Assembly: GCA_009617715.1 (NCBI GenBank)
Contig: VTFK01000018.1
Span: forward strand, 186,001-250,000
Direction: 5' to 3'
From: Plectrocnemia conspersa
Lineage: Eukaryota > Arthropoda > Insecta > Trichoptera > Polycentropodidae
Length of the DNA: 64,000 nt
Below the pieces are notes generated by a model. That model ran no database searches, was not told where the DNA came from, and saw only the letters and a list, made by a program, of their open reading frames with translations. The position numbers and the translations under genes are program-made. Positions within the stretch are counted from its first letter, which is position 1. Each line of letters opens with the position of its first letter. Below, one piece after another: positions 46,219 through 57,579 of this stretch.

Positions 46219-46900
46219 GCTATTTTAGTTGCTATGCATGAAAACCTAATTTTTAAAGCATTAGGTTTACTTTATTTTTAAATTTAATAAATTGCATTAA
46301 ATTTGCCGTTTACAAAATATTTAAAATCTGAAAAAGTTTTAGATTTCAAAAACCACTATTTCAGAGAATGATTTCTAAATTAATAAGCAAAACAAGTTAT
46401 GTAGTACTAAATTTAATTTATAAACAAAGCACAGCCGTTTGTTTACAGACGTTAAATTATATATATCAGAAATCGTGGATGATTTGTACTAAAAACTCCT
46501 ATTTCATAACTTTGGTTGAATGCAATAATGTTTTAGATACGACTAATCTTTTTTAAAAGAACAGACTTTACTATTTTCAGTAAAAGGTGCGTTTTAATGG
46601 ATTCGTATGAAGCAGTAAAAGCAACATTAGCAATATTTCGCTTAACCGTCACATGTTTTATGTAATTACTGATGATTGTATAAAAGAAAGACTAGCGAAA
46701 CTAGTTAATGACGATACAAAATTAGTTATTTTTATTTTATTAAGTATCACTGCATTCTGCATAAAAAAGCAACGTTAAAAATGGGTAATATTATAAACAT
46801 CGTTACTAACAAAATAAATTTTATAAAAATCAGAACAATTAAATCAGCATTGATTTAAAGTTTCTAAATACACTGAAAATTAACTACAGATATAACTCTT
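46219..46900. other. AT-rich stretch
   Basis: Nothing is recognised. Confidence 0.5.
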
Positions 46901-46904
46901 AAAT

Positions 46905-47390
46905 TCAAAATGAAAACCTGTACTTAAATTTTAAAATAGCTTATTAATCATTTTTAGTGAATATTACTGCAAGTTTAATATACATCTCTAAGATGAAAAT
47001 CAGTTAAATGTTTTAAACTTTGTCGGCATTTGAAATAACACTAAAACTGTGACTATTTGAGAAGAAGAACAGTTACTTACTTAGCAGTTAATTGCTATTT
47101 TAATACATGACATTGAGAGTAGATATTTTACTATTTTATTATTTTTAATTATCAACTACATTTTAGTATATTTGATACTCTATGCTTAGTTTCCATTCAC
47201 ACATTACCTGCGAACTTTAAGATCTAATGTATAGATTCAAAATTAGATATGCAATTTTATAACTGCATATCAAAAATACTTTGAACTTTACGAATATGCA
47301 GTGCACATGACGCCTATTTTGAAGTGTATGCTTATTATTTCATTTATGAAGGATACAAAAAATAATATTATAACTAGAGACTTATATAAA
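46905..47390 (+). repeat. Weak dispersed repeat, partner at 3.37-3.57 kb
   Basis: Carries the ordered short blocks described for 3370-3575. Only the stretch 47110-47360 shows the shared words. Age and AT bias make this uncertain. Confidence 0.25.
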
Positions 47391-47835
47391 AACTCTATAG
47401 TTAATAAATTATATTAAAGGAAACAGCATGTAAATTTTCATATACATAAAAAACCTACCGTTTGTAGAAACAATCACACATATTTTTATTGCGCACTTTC
47501 AGCCACTGCGCTTTTTTTTACCCCATTCTACAACTACATATACACTCAAGAAAAAAATTATAACAAATATCCTTTGTCAACTATGTCTATAAAATGTGTC
47601 GATACATATATTAAGAATAAAATTGTTTATTTATTTATTTCTCAATTTAAAGATATAATCGAACTTGATACAATTAAATCGTTACGCGTTACATTTCATA
47701 CGCGAATGGATCGAATCGATAAATCAAAAGCCAAGGTCGCAATTTTCGCATACAAGCATTGCACAATTGATAAAATGATACATTATAATATATTATTAAG
47801 AGTTGTGAACAAGCACATTTCGTTTGTCGGTCAGT
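47391..47835. other. AT-rich stretch with a 93-codon frame
   Basis: A frame at 47574-47855 has no ATG at its beginning (TTG) and no recognised domain. It overlaps a minus frame. I treat it as chance. Confidence 0.4.
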
Positions 47836-48220
47836 ACGATAATGACGAGTCATAATTTTACGGTCGTTAGGCGTCGACTCGTACAAAAATTAACGTATCC
47901 ATCTCGGTTTTACCATTTAATCAATCACCATTTGTCTTCGAGTACGAATCTGATGGTTTTGCGGTTGCAACAATTCGGTGGCTGACCGTAAAAAATCGCA
48001 TTATTGTTATTTAATGACACATAAACTACGCCAGGATGAATGTTCGAATATCGACACTGACGTAAAAGGTCGAGAATGTATATTTTTTTCAATGTGATAA
48101 CTTCCTATATACATATGTCTATGATGTATTGCACGATGTAAATCATTAGTAAGCGCATATTCATAAATGTTGAAGTCGATCGCATCGTCGCTATTATTTA
48201 TTCATTTAGAGAAACATTGT
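47836..48220. promoter_or_regulatory. Candidate regulatory island
   Basis: A mixed-composition block with CpG words (GGTCGTTAGGCGTCGACTCG near 47862-47881). All frames are short. A regulatory role is a guess from composition. Confidence 0.3.
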
Positions 48221-50360
48221 TGGTTTGCTTTGTGCGTTGGTTTCTATTGTATATGTATTTTTAATAAATAATACAATATCTTGTGTTATTTATTATAAGG
48301 AAAAAGTTTATTCAAAAGCTTAAAAAGCTTTATTTTGTTTGCATAATAGAATTTAAATAAAATTAATTACCAGTATGTGTTATTTGTCAGGATATATATT
48401 ATAAATTAAGATAATTTTAGCTATTCTCTGCTTTTTCTAGAACTAATGCTCCAGAAATAGCTTCTATTCAATTAATAACTAATAACTTATAAAGCTATTA
48501 GATTGTATTATATTTTAATTGTATACATTTAACAATCCTTATAAGTAGCACTATATTAAAAAAATCAGAGTCCGGCAAATATAGTGGACCAAATTTAAAA
48601 ATAAATATATCGACACTCAGCAGAAATTTGACACACTTTGAAATATTGCCCTGAAAATCTTAGCCAGCAAAATATGTTGTACCATAATTGACGTAATCAT
48701 AGCGAAAATATACTAGAAGGGATATTTCAGAGCTGTTGTGTTTCATAAATAGTTATTAAATCATATGGTTTTACATCGTTATTAGGATATTAATCCAATA
48801 AGAACTTAATTAGTTATTTTAGAGTATCTATCTTTAGTGCTACTGTTTGTTCCAAATAAATCTGTAAGCAAAAAACACATTTTTGTAGATAAGTTTTTGT
48901 AAGTTGATCGGAATATTATATATTAAAATTAATATAGACAAAAGTTTTGCTACTCTTTCCAGTAAAGTTGACTATTACTTTTATTGAAAAATAAAATTGT
49001 CTTCATTACAATAAATATTTTGGATTTAAAAAAAAGCTTTTTACGAATTTTTTTGATGCTTAATCGTATACTAAAAAGATTAAAATATTATTTGATAAAG
49101 AGATAAAAACTTTTATTTACTAGTAAAGAATATGATGTTTTATAATAAAAACATATTTTATGTGTTTTAAGCGTTTCAATTAATTGCAAAATTTAAAAAA
49201 AATATGCTTTGCTAATAAATTGCTATTTTAGTAAAAAAACTGTTTTATTTGAAGGCACGAAATAATAATAAAAAATACTATCGCAAAGCACTGTATTTTA
49301 AACATGAAATTTTTGAATTTTTTTTTCTAAAAAAACTGACTTATTCTGTTAAACATTACTTAAAACCTGACTTGTGAATATTTATGAAAATCACGAAGCT
49401 CTACTAAATAGAATGATTGATCGTACATCGGAAATTTTAAGTCAGTTGCAGTTTTTTGGCACCTGCTATGTTATTTTGTTCAATTATTCTTCAATATATA
49501 CATAAATACTATTAGCAGACTTTAGTGGACCAGAAACACGGTTTTCGTTTGCGTCGGCCTTTTCAAAATTTTTGACAAAATCCCTAGATACTAAAACCCG
49601 ATTAAAGAGGTCTACATTGACTTTCAAAGCATTTGACGAAGATTACCACAAATTTATTAGCTTTTTTTGAGTATTTTGCTTGTTCTGGAGTAGTGCAAAT
49701 ATTCAATTGTCATTCACTACTGCTTAGAAACTCCAATCTGATTTTTTTTAAATATAATAATATTTGTCCAACAATTCATAGAGTATTTCTTTACATTTTG
49801 ATTTTTTAATATTATCAGAGCAAACACCCAAAAAAGCACAGTTGTCTAATGTTTTTTTGTGTATTAAATAATGCAAATAGTCATATTTTATCCCCGATGT
49901 ATTTAATATATTATTTACAGCCAAATTGTGCCCATTTTGGTTTTGTTAAATTTATCTTTTTCTATTTATATTTTTACAACATAACAACTTATAGCTGACA
50001 AATAAAATAATGAAGAATTTTATTTGTATTTACAAAAAAAATTATAAAAACCTCATATTTCTGTGTTATTGTTATGTAGCTGTAGTTAGTATTTTATTGT
50101 TTAAATCAATACAAATAATGTTTAGTATGTATTTTTTAATGGTAAATATCTAATAACTTTGTACTAATTTCAGAATTGCAACATTTAATACTCTATTTTT
50201 TTTAAATTAAATAAATAGTTTTGATACTTTAAACTTTAATTTTTACTACGTATAATTGTGTGCATAAACCTGTTTTATGAATAGAGTTGTATTTTTATAA
50301 AATTAACTATACAAAAAATATATTTTAATATTTTATTGAATAGGTAAAAATAACAATTAT
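48221..50360. other. AT-rich desert with weak transposon-like words
   Basis: AGTGGACCA occurs near 48582 and near 49523 in the same orientation, reminiscent of Tc1-type ends, but no inverted partner or transposase motif can be read. Otherwise nothing is recognised. Confidence 0.45.
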
Positions 50361-50363
50361 TTG

Positions 50364-50413
50364 GAAACTCTATTGAGAACATAACTTTCTCAATAGAAAC
50401 TCTATTGAGAAAG
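50364..50413. repeat. Short direct repeat overlapping a 12-bp hairpin
   Basis: GAAACTCTATTGAGA occurs at 50364-50378 and 50396-50410. CTTTCTCAATAG (50385-50396) and CTATTGAGAAAG (50402-50413) form a perfect inverted repeat with a 5-base loop. It lies just upstream of the MITE at 50431. Confidence 0.85.
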
Positions 50414-50430
50414 ATGTTAATATCTAGGAT

Positions 50431-50859
50431 CAGTGGCGTAGCTAAGAGAAGGGTGGACGGCCCCGGGCGGCACTTGCTTTGGGGCGGCATTTTTGCGATG
50501 GAAGGACCGTTCGTATAGTGGGGTTCTTAAACTGAATGCGCTAAAAAAATATAAATTTTCGAGTAGCTAAGAGCTAAGTTGAATTGAAGTGTAAACAATA
50601 ACAACAGTTCAACAAATGCTGATTTTCTGTTCCACCCGGTCAAAAAATGTCATCCCTATACATAGAAAAAAATATTATTGGTTGATTCGAAAATTTGGCC
50701 AGTTTTTATATGCATATAATATATGAAAAGGATGTGGACATGCAATAAGTTAGCGATTTTTAGGAAGGTCAGATTTTGTATTAGATAATTATACAACATC
50801 TGGGAGGGGGGGGGAGGCAAATTAATAATCACCCCGGGCGGCACAAATTGTAGCCACTG
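50431..50859 (+). mobile_element. GC-ended MITE, most complete copy
   Basis: Begins CAGTGGCGTAGCT and ends with the complement of CAGTGGCTACA. Just inside both ends is a C/G-rich block (GGCCCCGGGCGGCAC at the left, CACCCCGGGCGGCAC at the right). The body is AT-rich with no ORF. The left 270 bases match the minus-strand copy at 5325-5582, and the first 90 also match 52238-52327. No clear target duplication is visible. The superfamily is uncertain. Confidence 0.65.
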
Positions 50860-50889
50860 AGCTGTATGTTTTTCAAAGTATTCCTATAT

Positions 50890-51260
50890 ATGTGGGGTTG
50901 CTTCCGAGTTGATATATCGATAATCACTTTCCTTTTAGCATAATATGAAGTAATGTTTAAGCTGGGATGGAGATTATGTAAACACATAATCAAAGTTTGC
51001 GTCAGACGTCGATGGTGCTCGGCTTTGCTATGCGGAACGCGTGTTACTTTAATAATTAATCGTTCATTAACATTATCTAGGATACATTAGCTCATACATC
51101 CTCGAATCTAGATCCATTGTTTGGAATCCTAGTGAGGCAAAGTATTCTTTGTTGTTGAAATTTTACAGATATGATTATAATAGGGATAGTATCTGTATTT
51201 ATATCCCTGAATTTTTTTATAGAAGTATTTTATAGGGTACTAGTAAGTGTATTATGGAGG
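50890..51260 (+). pseudogene. LINE reverse transcriptase fragment (thumb region)
   Basis: Broken frames give SMVLGFAMRNACYFNN, then AHTSSNLDPLFGILVRQSI, which correspond to the ALGFVMR...YVRSxLEYASVIWxP segment downstream of the catalytic motifs in Jockey/CR1-like RTs. The DNA resembles 11080-11200 and the complement of 61080-61240. It lies beside the MITE, with no visible poly-A tail. Confidence 0.62.
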
Positions 51261-51585
51261 AAGAGTGGTGTCGTCGATGCGACGATAATCAGCTGTAGTG
51301 TGGCATAAAGAGTCGCGATCGCGACCCTTATTCTGATTCATCATGGCCAATATATTGATGCTCGAAAACGCTTCTCTTGCATATAACACTCAGTTTTGCC
51401 AATGCGCATATCAGATAAAATTATTAAGTTTAAAAAAGCTAAAAATTATTTATATATTTCTAAATTTACTTTTAACTTAAGTCACGCTTTTTTTAATATA
51501 ATCAATGTCAGAATTATATATAATCTTATTTCTGTACTATTTACTAACTACTTTGCAAAATCAATACACTTTCCACAATGTCACT
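51261..51585. other. AT-rich spacer
   Basis: Small CpG patch near 51280-51320; otherwise nothing is recognised. Confidence 0.4.
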
Positions 51586-51587
51586 CA

Positions 51588-51965
51588 AGCGCTTGGGAAC
51601 CTCTGTCGCCTCGCGATGCAGCGCCGCTGCAGCGAGATGCAAATGAAATTTACATGTAATGGGCATGCGTCTGCGAAGCTGTTCGCGTGCCCACGCGCTC
51701 CCCAGAACAAATGTTCAGGCGGCTCTAATCTCTAGAATCGCCGGCAGGGCGCGCCCGCTTCTCCCATTGTCTGCTCGCACGGTGCGGGGGTGTTCAATCT
51801 GCTTCCTGTCCACTCTCGGCTGCTCCTTGCAGACTTTATAGCCTGCCGTGGACACCCAGATAAAACCCACCAAGGAACGCTTACGGCCTCTCCTCTGGGA
51901 GCAGTGGTTCATAGGTTATGGCCCATGGACTTTTTGACGCTCTATTCAGTTAGTATTCAACCCAC
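51588..51965. promoter_or_regulatory. Strong candidate regulatory island
   Basis: A GC-rich, sharply bounded block (GATGCAGCGCCGCTGCAGCG near 51614-51633, CGGCAGGGCGCGCCCGCTTC near 51742-51761). It contains an ATGCAAAT octamer (51637-51644), an AACAAATGTTC palindrome (51717-51727) and CCATTGTC. Four or five overlapping frames on both strands are open for 60-90 codons, a sign of stop scarcity. None has a recognisable domain. Confidence 0.42.
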
Positions 51966-52237
51966 AAAAAACTACGAGATGGATTTAATAAAGTTGGCAC
52001 TTTTTATTTAATTTAATACAAGCAGTACAGTTTTGGCAATCGCAAGAAACTCAATCACTCCAATTCCTTACATTTGTCTGGTTTTTAGTGAGTCTGTGAT
52101 GTATGAGAAAAGTTATCGAAATAATTGGCGAGAAGTTTGGTAAGTATGGTGACGTTGTTTTTATTAAATTTTGACAATTTTTAATAGTAATTCATGGCTG
52201 TAGTGGCTTTGTCAGGATTAAAAAATATGTTGTGGTA
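51966..52237. other. Mixed spacer
   Basis: Nothing is recognised. Confidence 0.4.
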
Positions 52238-52327
52238 CAACGAACGGTTTCATCGTGAAAATGCCGCCCCCAAGTAGGTGCCGCCCAGGGCCGTCCCCTC
52301 TCGTCCGCCTTATTAGCTACGCCACTA
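52238..52327 (-). mobile_element. GC-ended MITE, terminal fragment
   Basis: The minus strand reads TAGTGGCGTAGCTA at 52327, then ACGGCCCTGGGCGGCACC and GGGGGCGGCATTTT, matching the first 90 bases of the copy at 50431. It points toward that copy, so 50431 and 52327 could alternatively be the two inverted ends of one longer decayed element of about 1.9 kb. Confidence 0.6.
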
Positions 52328-52610
52328 GGCATATAACCATAGAAAATCACATGATTATGTATCGTTTTTTTTTAGAATCAATTTTCGATATTCTTGGCAT
52401 AGTGTAAAAATATTTATTATTTGAAATTTGTGTAATATTTTGGCACTGAATTATGAAAGATTATTTTCAGAATTTATTTTCATAGAACCTTTGCTTGTTT
52501 AAAAAGAACTTGCATAATTTTTTTAAATGTTTTAAAACCAGTGAATTTTTTCAAACCACTGCATAAAAAAGTGTGCAATATATTATATATGAAAAATGTA
52601 AAGTAGCGAA
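52328..52610. other. AT-rich spacer
   Basis: Nothing is recognised. Confidence 0.5.
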
Positions 52611-52611
52611 C

Positions 52612-53000
52612 CTATTATTGACGATTTTCTCTAAGTAGCTTGACGCACTGTAAATCAATCGAAGTAGATCGATCCGTTTTAGTCCTTTGATTATTTGCGT
52701 TCATTATAACAAATCATTATCCTAGAATGTTATAATGAACGATGCGTTTATAATATTACAATATGGTGGAAAAGAAAAGGTTAAGCGCCCCTGAGGGAGA
52801 TGAGATAAAACTGGGAAGCTGCTAGCGCCCGACAGCCTCCGCGCTGCTCTCAGATTGATCCAAAGGCTTAGGAGCTTGGAAGCCTGATGTATGGCTATGG
52901 TTGTGCCATTGTGTGCATTTGCATACTTTTGAGATTAAGTCACATAAATAATGCAAATGCGGAATCTGTGTATGTGTGTATAATGTATGCTTTCGCTGAA
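52612..53000. promoter_or_regulatory. Candidate regulatory island with paired octamers
   Basis: A balanced block with GCTAGCGCCCGACAGCCTCC near 52823-52842. GCATTTGCAT (52915-52924) and its exact complement ATGCAAATGC (52951-52960) make an inverted pair of POU-type octamers 26 bases apart. All frames are broken. A second short inverted pair, TTCATTATAACA / TGTTATAATGAA, lies at about 52702-52739. Confidence 0.42.
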
Positions 53001-53325
53001 ATAGAACAATTGCTGTAGTGTCACTTTAAAGTGGATTATTGTTAAGGATGTAATGTTAGCTCAGATTAACTATTGTGCTGCGTAAGTAGATGATATTTAT
53101 CATGATCAAGGATTAAGTGTGAGTAATCTTATTAATAAAGGTGTAGTCATTATAAGATATGTTATAAAATCAAATGTGATGATATATATCAAATGTTTTT
53201 TTGGTATAGCTATTTTTATTTTACTATAGTAAACACATTGACTATCATTTAACCAATTTGAAGTAGGGGGAAAACCGCAACAGTTAAGCTAATTCCCTAA
53301 TATTTTTATTTTAAACGCGGAATTT
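53001..53325. other. AT-rich spacer
   Basis: Nothing is recognised. Confidence 0.45.
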
Positions 53326-53327
53326 AA

Positions 53328-53830
53328 CGATACAATAAAACCGATCGGTCACGCTTCATTCGACATTCGCGCATTTGCTTGTTTTATATTACGTAACGTT
53401 TCTCTGCCGCCACTCTCGACAACAATGGACAACCGCGAAAAATAATTAAAGCAGACGCGGATTGCTATCGACGTTTGATAAAGTATAAATCAGGCGAGAA
53501 ATTAAAGCAAAAGAGATTAAATAAATGAAAAAAGACCAACAGGGAAACGAGTCAGCACTCGATTGCCATGTTTCTGGTCGATATGCTAGGTATATTTTAT
53601 ATAATAAAATAAAATCGGCATCGGCGTGTCGAGCGGCTCTCGAGTCAAGGAGACCCGCCACGCCCTGCCGGATGCTAGAGAGAGGCTGGACCGGCCTTAT
53701 CATAATGGACCAAAGCATCTTGCATACTTGCACAAATATCGGCTGAGCTAGGCGCAAAACGGCGCGCTCTGGCGTTTGGAATAGAGAGGAAAATGGAGCG
53801 ATTTTTCATTGGGTGCTCAAACATACATAT
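53328..53830. promoter_or_regulatory. Candidate regulatory island
   Basis: A GC-richer block (GGCATCGGCGTGTCGAGCGG near 53616-53635, ACGGCGCGCTCTGGCG near 53759-53774). Frames on both strands of 73 and 103 codons overlap without recognisable domains. It is probably noncoding. A short internal AT run separates two subpeaks. Confidence 0.38.
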
Positions 53831-54345
53831 ATATGGAATATTTTTTTTCCGTTTATTAATAAATCTGTCAATAAATAACTGTATTTTACATAAATTTTAA
53901 TTTAATTAAAAGAAAATCTTTATGAATCATAAATGGTACAAAAAATAATAAAAGTTGCTATCTAACTCAAACCGAATTTATCAAACTAAGATTGGATTTC
54001 TGTCTATTTTTTTAAAGAAATCTATTTTATAATATTGTTTATAAATATTATATTAATTTTACTGATTGACTTTAAAAATATTTTATTTTGCATCTCAGTT
54101 CAAATATCAACATATCATGTTGTTATTATAATTTTATTTATTGAGCTGAATAAAATAACACAATGTTGTCTTAAATAAACAAATAGCTTACATTTAGAGT
54201 TGAGCATCAAGCAAACATATTTATCGTCAGATAATTTGTCCTCTAAAAATGTTTTCAGCAAATTCATAATATTAGGTATAAATATTTTTTTAATAATAAA
54301 CTTCATTTTTAGGTTACTCGTCTAAGGTGAAATATTTTTAATATG
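53831..54345. other. AT-rich stretch
   Basis: Nothing is recognised. The 63-codon minus frame at 54115-54306 is AT-driven. Confidence 0.5.
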
Positions 54346-54349
54346 TGTA

Positions 54350-55025
54350 TTATATTATATTTATTTATTATTATTTATTTTATTAATTTATTTAGCTTAA
54401 TAGCTAGTCTTTACATCTAACAAATTTAGTAAACATATATAAAAATATATAAAAAATACATAACAGAAAGAAAAAATAAAAATATACAATAATAAAGTCT
54501 TAATATTATAATTTATTTCTATATGTACGAAGGTGTTTTTTTATTCCATTTATGAAACCCGTTATATTTTTGCTGTTTCGGATTTCTCTTGGAAGACTAT
54601 TATATAAATCAAAACCTCCGTACATGATTCCCCTAGCCGTACTCGTTTTCTTATACTTAATTATCTTTAAATTTTCTCTATTTCTAGTATTATATTTATG
54701 TACATCTTTATTTCTTATTAAATACTTATTAAAATATTCTGGTAACATATTATTTTCTAACTTATATATAAATACTAAAACATTCATACTCAATATTTCT
54801 TGAACATTCAACCATTCTAATCTATCAATCACACTTTTACAATTAGTTAATCTATTTTTATTTAAGATTACTCTCATTGCCCTATTTTGTAATTTTTACA
54901 ACATTTGTTTATCTAATTTATTTAACATATTTAATAGTGTTGCACAATAATTAAAATGGGGCAATATTATACTATTGTAAATTATTTTTTTTGTATTTAT
55001 ACTTAATATATTTCTTAATCTAGAT
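54350..55025 (-). mobile_element. 5'-truncated LINE 3' end (CR1/Jockey-like)
   Basis: The minus strand carries the last part of an RT, then a short untranslated tail (TTAGATGTAAAGACTAGC, CTATTAAGCTAAATAAA). It ends in an A-rich AATAAAT-type simple repeat near 54350-54395. The RT reading begins abruptly near 55025, with unrelated sequence upstream. This is the usual pattern of a 5'-truncated LINE insertion. It is the best-preserved retroelement in the window. Confidence 0.85.
54506..55025 (-). pseudogene. LINE reverse transcriptase C-terminus, one in-frame stop
   Basis: One frame runs from LSRLRNILSINTKKIIYNSI through LPHFNYCATLL, a TAA stop near 54910, then KLQNRAMRVILNKNR, and on to the natural stop at 54506. 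The order matches the RT thumb (SRxRxxLxxxTRxxIYxTIIxPHFDYCATxL, KLQNRAMRxIL) and the C-terminal domain (NTRNREN, KTSTARGIMYGG, LYNSLPREIRN). The latter part is open for 123 codons from an internal Met. In an intact element this copies its RNA into the target site. The upstream palm and the endonuclease are missing. The stop and the truncation make it inactive. Confidence 0.88.
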
Positions 55026-55815
55026 AATTAATTTATGGAACGAGTCATCCATAAAATATATACACCAACAAGCTTTCACATTTGTAAGCTTTTCGTTACA
55101 GAATAGTGTTTATTTACAAATTGAGATAAATCTTAATTGACATTTTTTTTAAGCAATTCTAATTTCCCTATATTATATTTGTATCTAATAAGGTTTGTCT
55201 GTGTTAAAAAATGTTTTTTAGATAAATTTGTAAAATTTTCAAAACTCTTCTTATATTTAAAAATAAAGTTTTAAACACTAGAAAGATCAATTTAATCTGA
55301 ACATAATTGAAAAAAAAGTTAAACAACATTCGCATCTATACTTTAAATAATCAATCATTAGAGCACTTTCTTAACAATATTTTTTCTTACATCAATTGAA
55401 TAAGCCAAAAATTGCTTAAAAATTTTTAGCAAAAAATTATCAGAGTTTTCTAGACAAAGAAGCAAAAAATACTAATTTTTAATAAGGGTATATAAAGATT
55501 GTTTTGTAGTATAAATATCTGTTTCTTTTTTGCATACAAAATATACAACTATTATTTCGACTATTACACTGCACTATTAGTGTTACGTCATTTTTAATTT
55601 AATGAAGATTATGTTAACTACAAAAGGTAATAGAATAATTAAGAAAATATATAAACTTGAAATCATTAACGGTACTAGCATTATTATAAAACTTGCATTG
55701 ATGTGGTTAAGAATTGTTCAATCAGCTGATGAACATAAACGTTATTGACTATAAATTTTTTTTTGGTTATTAATATATTCCAAACGACAGATTTTGCAGT
55801 TGTAAAAATAGCACT
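55026..55815. other. AT-rich stretch
   Basis: Nothing is recognised. Confidence 0.5.
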
Positions 55816-55819
55816 AAGG

Positions 55820-56250
55820 AATAAGGATCATTTATATACTGCTCAAGACAATTACATATAATGTAATAAAGAATTGGCGAAAGAAAAATATCTTCCTTTT
55901 ATATGTAATGAAGCAGAAAAATATTGTCTCAACCAAATCTCAAGAAAAAAATGGAAAAAAATACGGACGAAGAAATTATACATTGGCTGAAGATTGGATG
56001 AGGTTTAAAAGGGATGAACAGGACCAAATTTTTTACGAAATCTGTATGAAAGAAAATATGAAATGTAAAGTCTTTGATTTATTCGAAAAACGAGGAAAGC
56101 CTAAAAATTTTACAAAAATTAGTTATAAGTTACCAAAATATACAACTGCATAACCTATAACAAGAAAGAAACTTAGAGATATGATGAATTTACTGCTTTA
56201 CCTACTTCTATTCACCATCATTTTTTATTGTGCTAAAAAGTCCATTTGCT
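55820..56250 (+). pseudogene. Unidentified protein-coding relic, lysine-rich
   Basis: An 81-codon frame at 55908-56153 reads through RNYTLAEDWMRFKRDEQD, then KVFDLFEKRGKPKNFTK and YKLPKYTTA to a TAA. The same frame continues with PITRKKLRDMMNLLLYL, which looks like uninterrupted protein apart from that stop. Upstream, another frame (KEKYLPFICNEAEKYC) also looks coding, suggesting frameshifts. The composition (Lys/Arg/Glu with Trp and Cys) is unlike the Phe/Ile/Asn-rich chance frames of the surroundings. I cannot name the family. It may be a transposon-encoded or retro-copied gene. No intron or poly-A tail is evident. Confidence 0.4.
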
Positions 56251-56254
56251 TCTT

Positions 56255-56355
56255 CATAAAAAAATCTTTGATTTTGCATAATAAAATTTAACTAGTTACT
56301 AGTTTTAAAAATATTACCTGAATTGATTAATGTTTAATAATATTTTTAAGTTGAT
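56255..56355. other. AT-rich spacer
   Basis: Nothing is recognised. Confidence 0.4.
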
Positions 56356-56359
56356 TCAT

Positions 56360-56625
56360 ACGCAAACGCTTACTGAACAAATTCCAAAAAAAATAAACAT
56401 ACAGAAATTAAAGAAGAACCACGAGAAGGTCAAGGCATGACAATTGAAAATTTTGCACAAAATTTACACAAAGCAGGCAGGAGACTGCATATACACTAAA
56501 GACATTAGCGGATCGTCTAGAAAACGCCACTAGAAAACATACGACAAATCCCAGCTACTCATCAGATTTTACAGCCGACAATAATACAACTCTACATCCC
56601 AGCGACATCAACTCCACAATATAAA
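56360..56625 (+). pseudogene. Unidentified coding-like relic
   Basis: The plus strand gives TEIKEEPREGQGMTIENFAQ followed by NLHKAGRRLH, then after a shift LKTLADRLENATRKHTTNP and SSDFTADNNTTLHPSDIN. The polar, low-Phe composition differs from the background. It may belong with the relic at 55820-56250 or be a separate transposon ORF. The family is unknown. Confidence 0.3.
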
Positions 56626-57575
56626 TATATCTACATTTATCGATATATGTAGCAATATATATATTTTTAAAATTAACTAGAACCGGCTTTTTCGGCTCTT
56701 ATTTTGGCTTCAAAGTCACACCCCTTAGGCCTTAAAACATATAAATATTTTTGAATAATAATGATACGCAGTGGTCTATTAAAAAAAATTAAGAACATGT
56801 TATGCATTGAACTTAAAATTATGTAAAGAATAATTTAATATACACAAAGCATATAGTTAGCATCATTATATTGTTTTTAATTCGCATTTTTTAAGTAAAA
56901 AAACAACAAGGCAAACTAGCTCAAAAGTTTATATTAGAATTTATTCTATGCTTTCTCAAACTTAATAGACATGTTCTACACTTCTTAAAAATAAATTGAT
57001 TATATGTCTTGCACCCATATTAAAATAGCAGCATAGCGTTAAAATAAAAACAGAGCTACATATTTATTATTAAAGTAATATGCAACTGTATATAGATGGT
57101 AAAATGCATGTGTGAATAAATATTATGTATATAATACACATTTTTTATAATAAATTTGTTTGACTTCTTGGTTGTTTTGTGCATGTCATTTTTATTAAAC
57201 TTAATCAACAATCTATCGTAATTTATTGCTTGTCATACCAGTTATCATTGCTATGCCTTCAGTAACCCAATTTTATTTGCTTAAACATAATAATTATTAT
57301 ACATCCGCGTACATAAAGTATGATCGTGAAATTGAGTCATTATTTATTGGTGACATAACTTGATCAATATTTAAGACAAAATTATTTTTTTAATTTTTCT
57401 TGCAATATTGCATAAAAAGTAGTAAATAAATTACTTATTTAATACTGCTGTCAGTTTTGATTGATTAAAATTTAATATTTTAAATATGTGATCTAAAAAA
57501 TTACATGGAATATTTGTTGAATTGATCAAATTAAAATATTTAATAAGTCAATAACATTTGAAAAATATACACCAA
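56626..57575. other. AT-rich stretch
   Basis: Nothing is recognised. Confidence 0.5.
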
Positions 57576-57579
57576 TTAA

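Noticed and set aside
47574..47855. A 93-codon frame as a gene
   Set aside because: It has no ATG at its start, is overlapped by an opposite frame, and has no recognisable feature.
48575..49535. A Tc1-like element bounded by two AGTGGACCA words
   Set aside because: The words are in the same orientation, no inverted pair or TA duplication is clear, and no transposase motif can be read between them.
53446..53757. A 103-codon minus-strand frame as a gene
   Set aside because: A plus-strand frame is open over the same bases and neither has recognisable domains.
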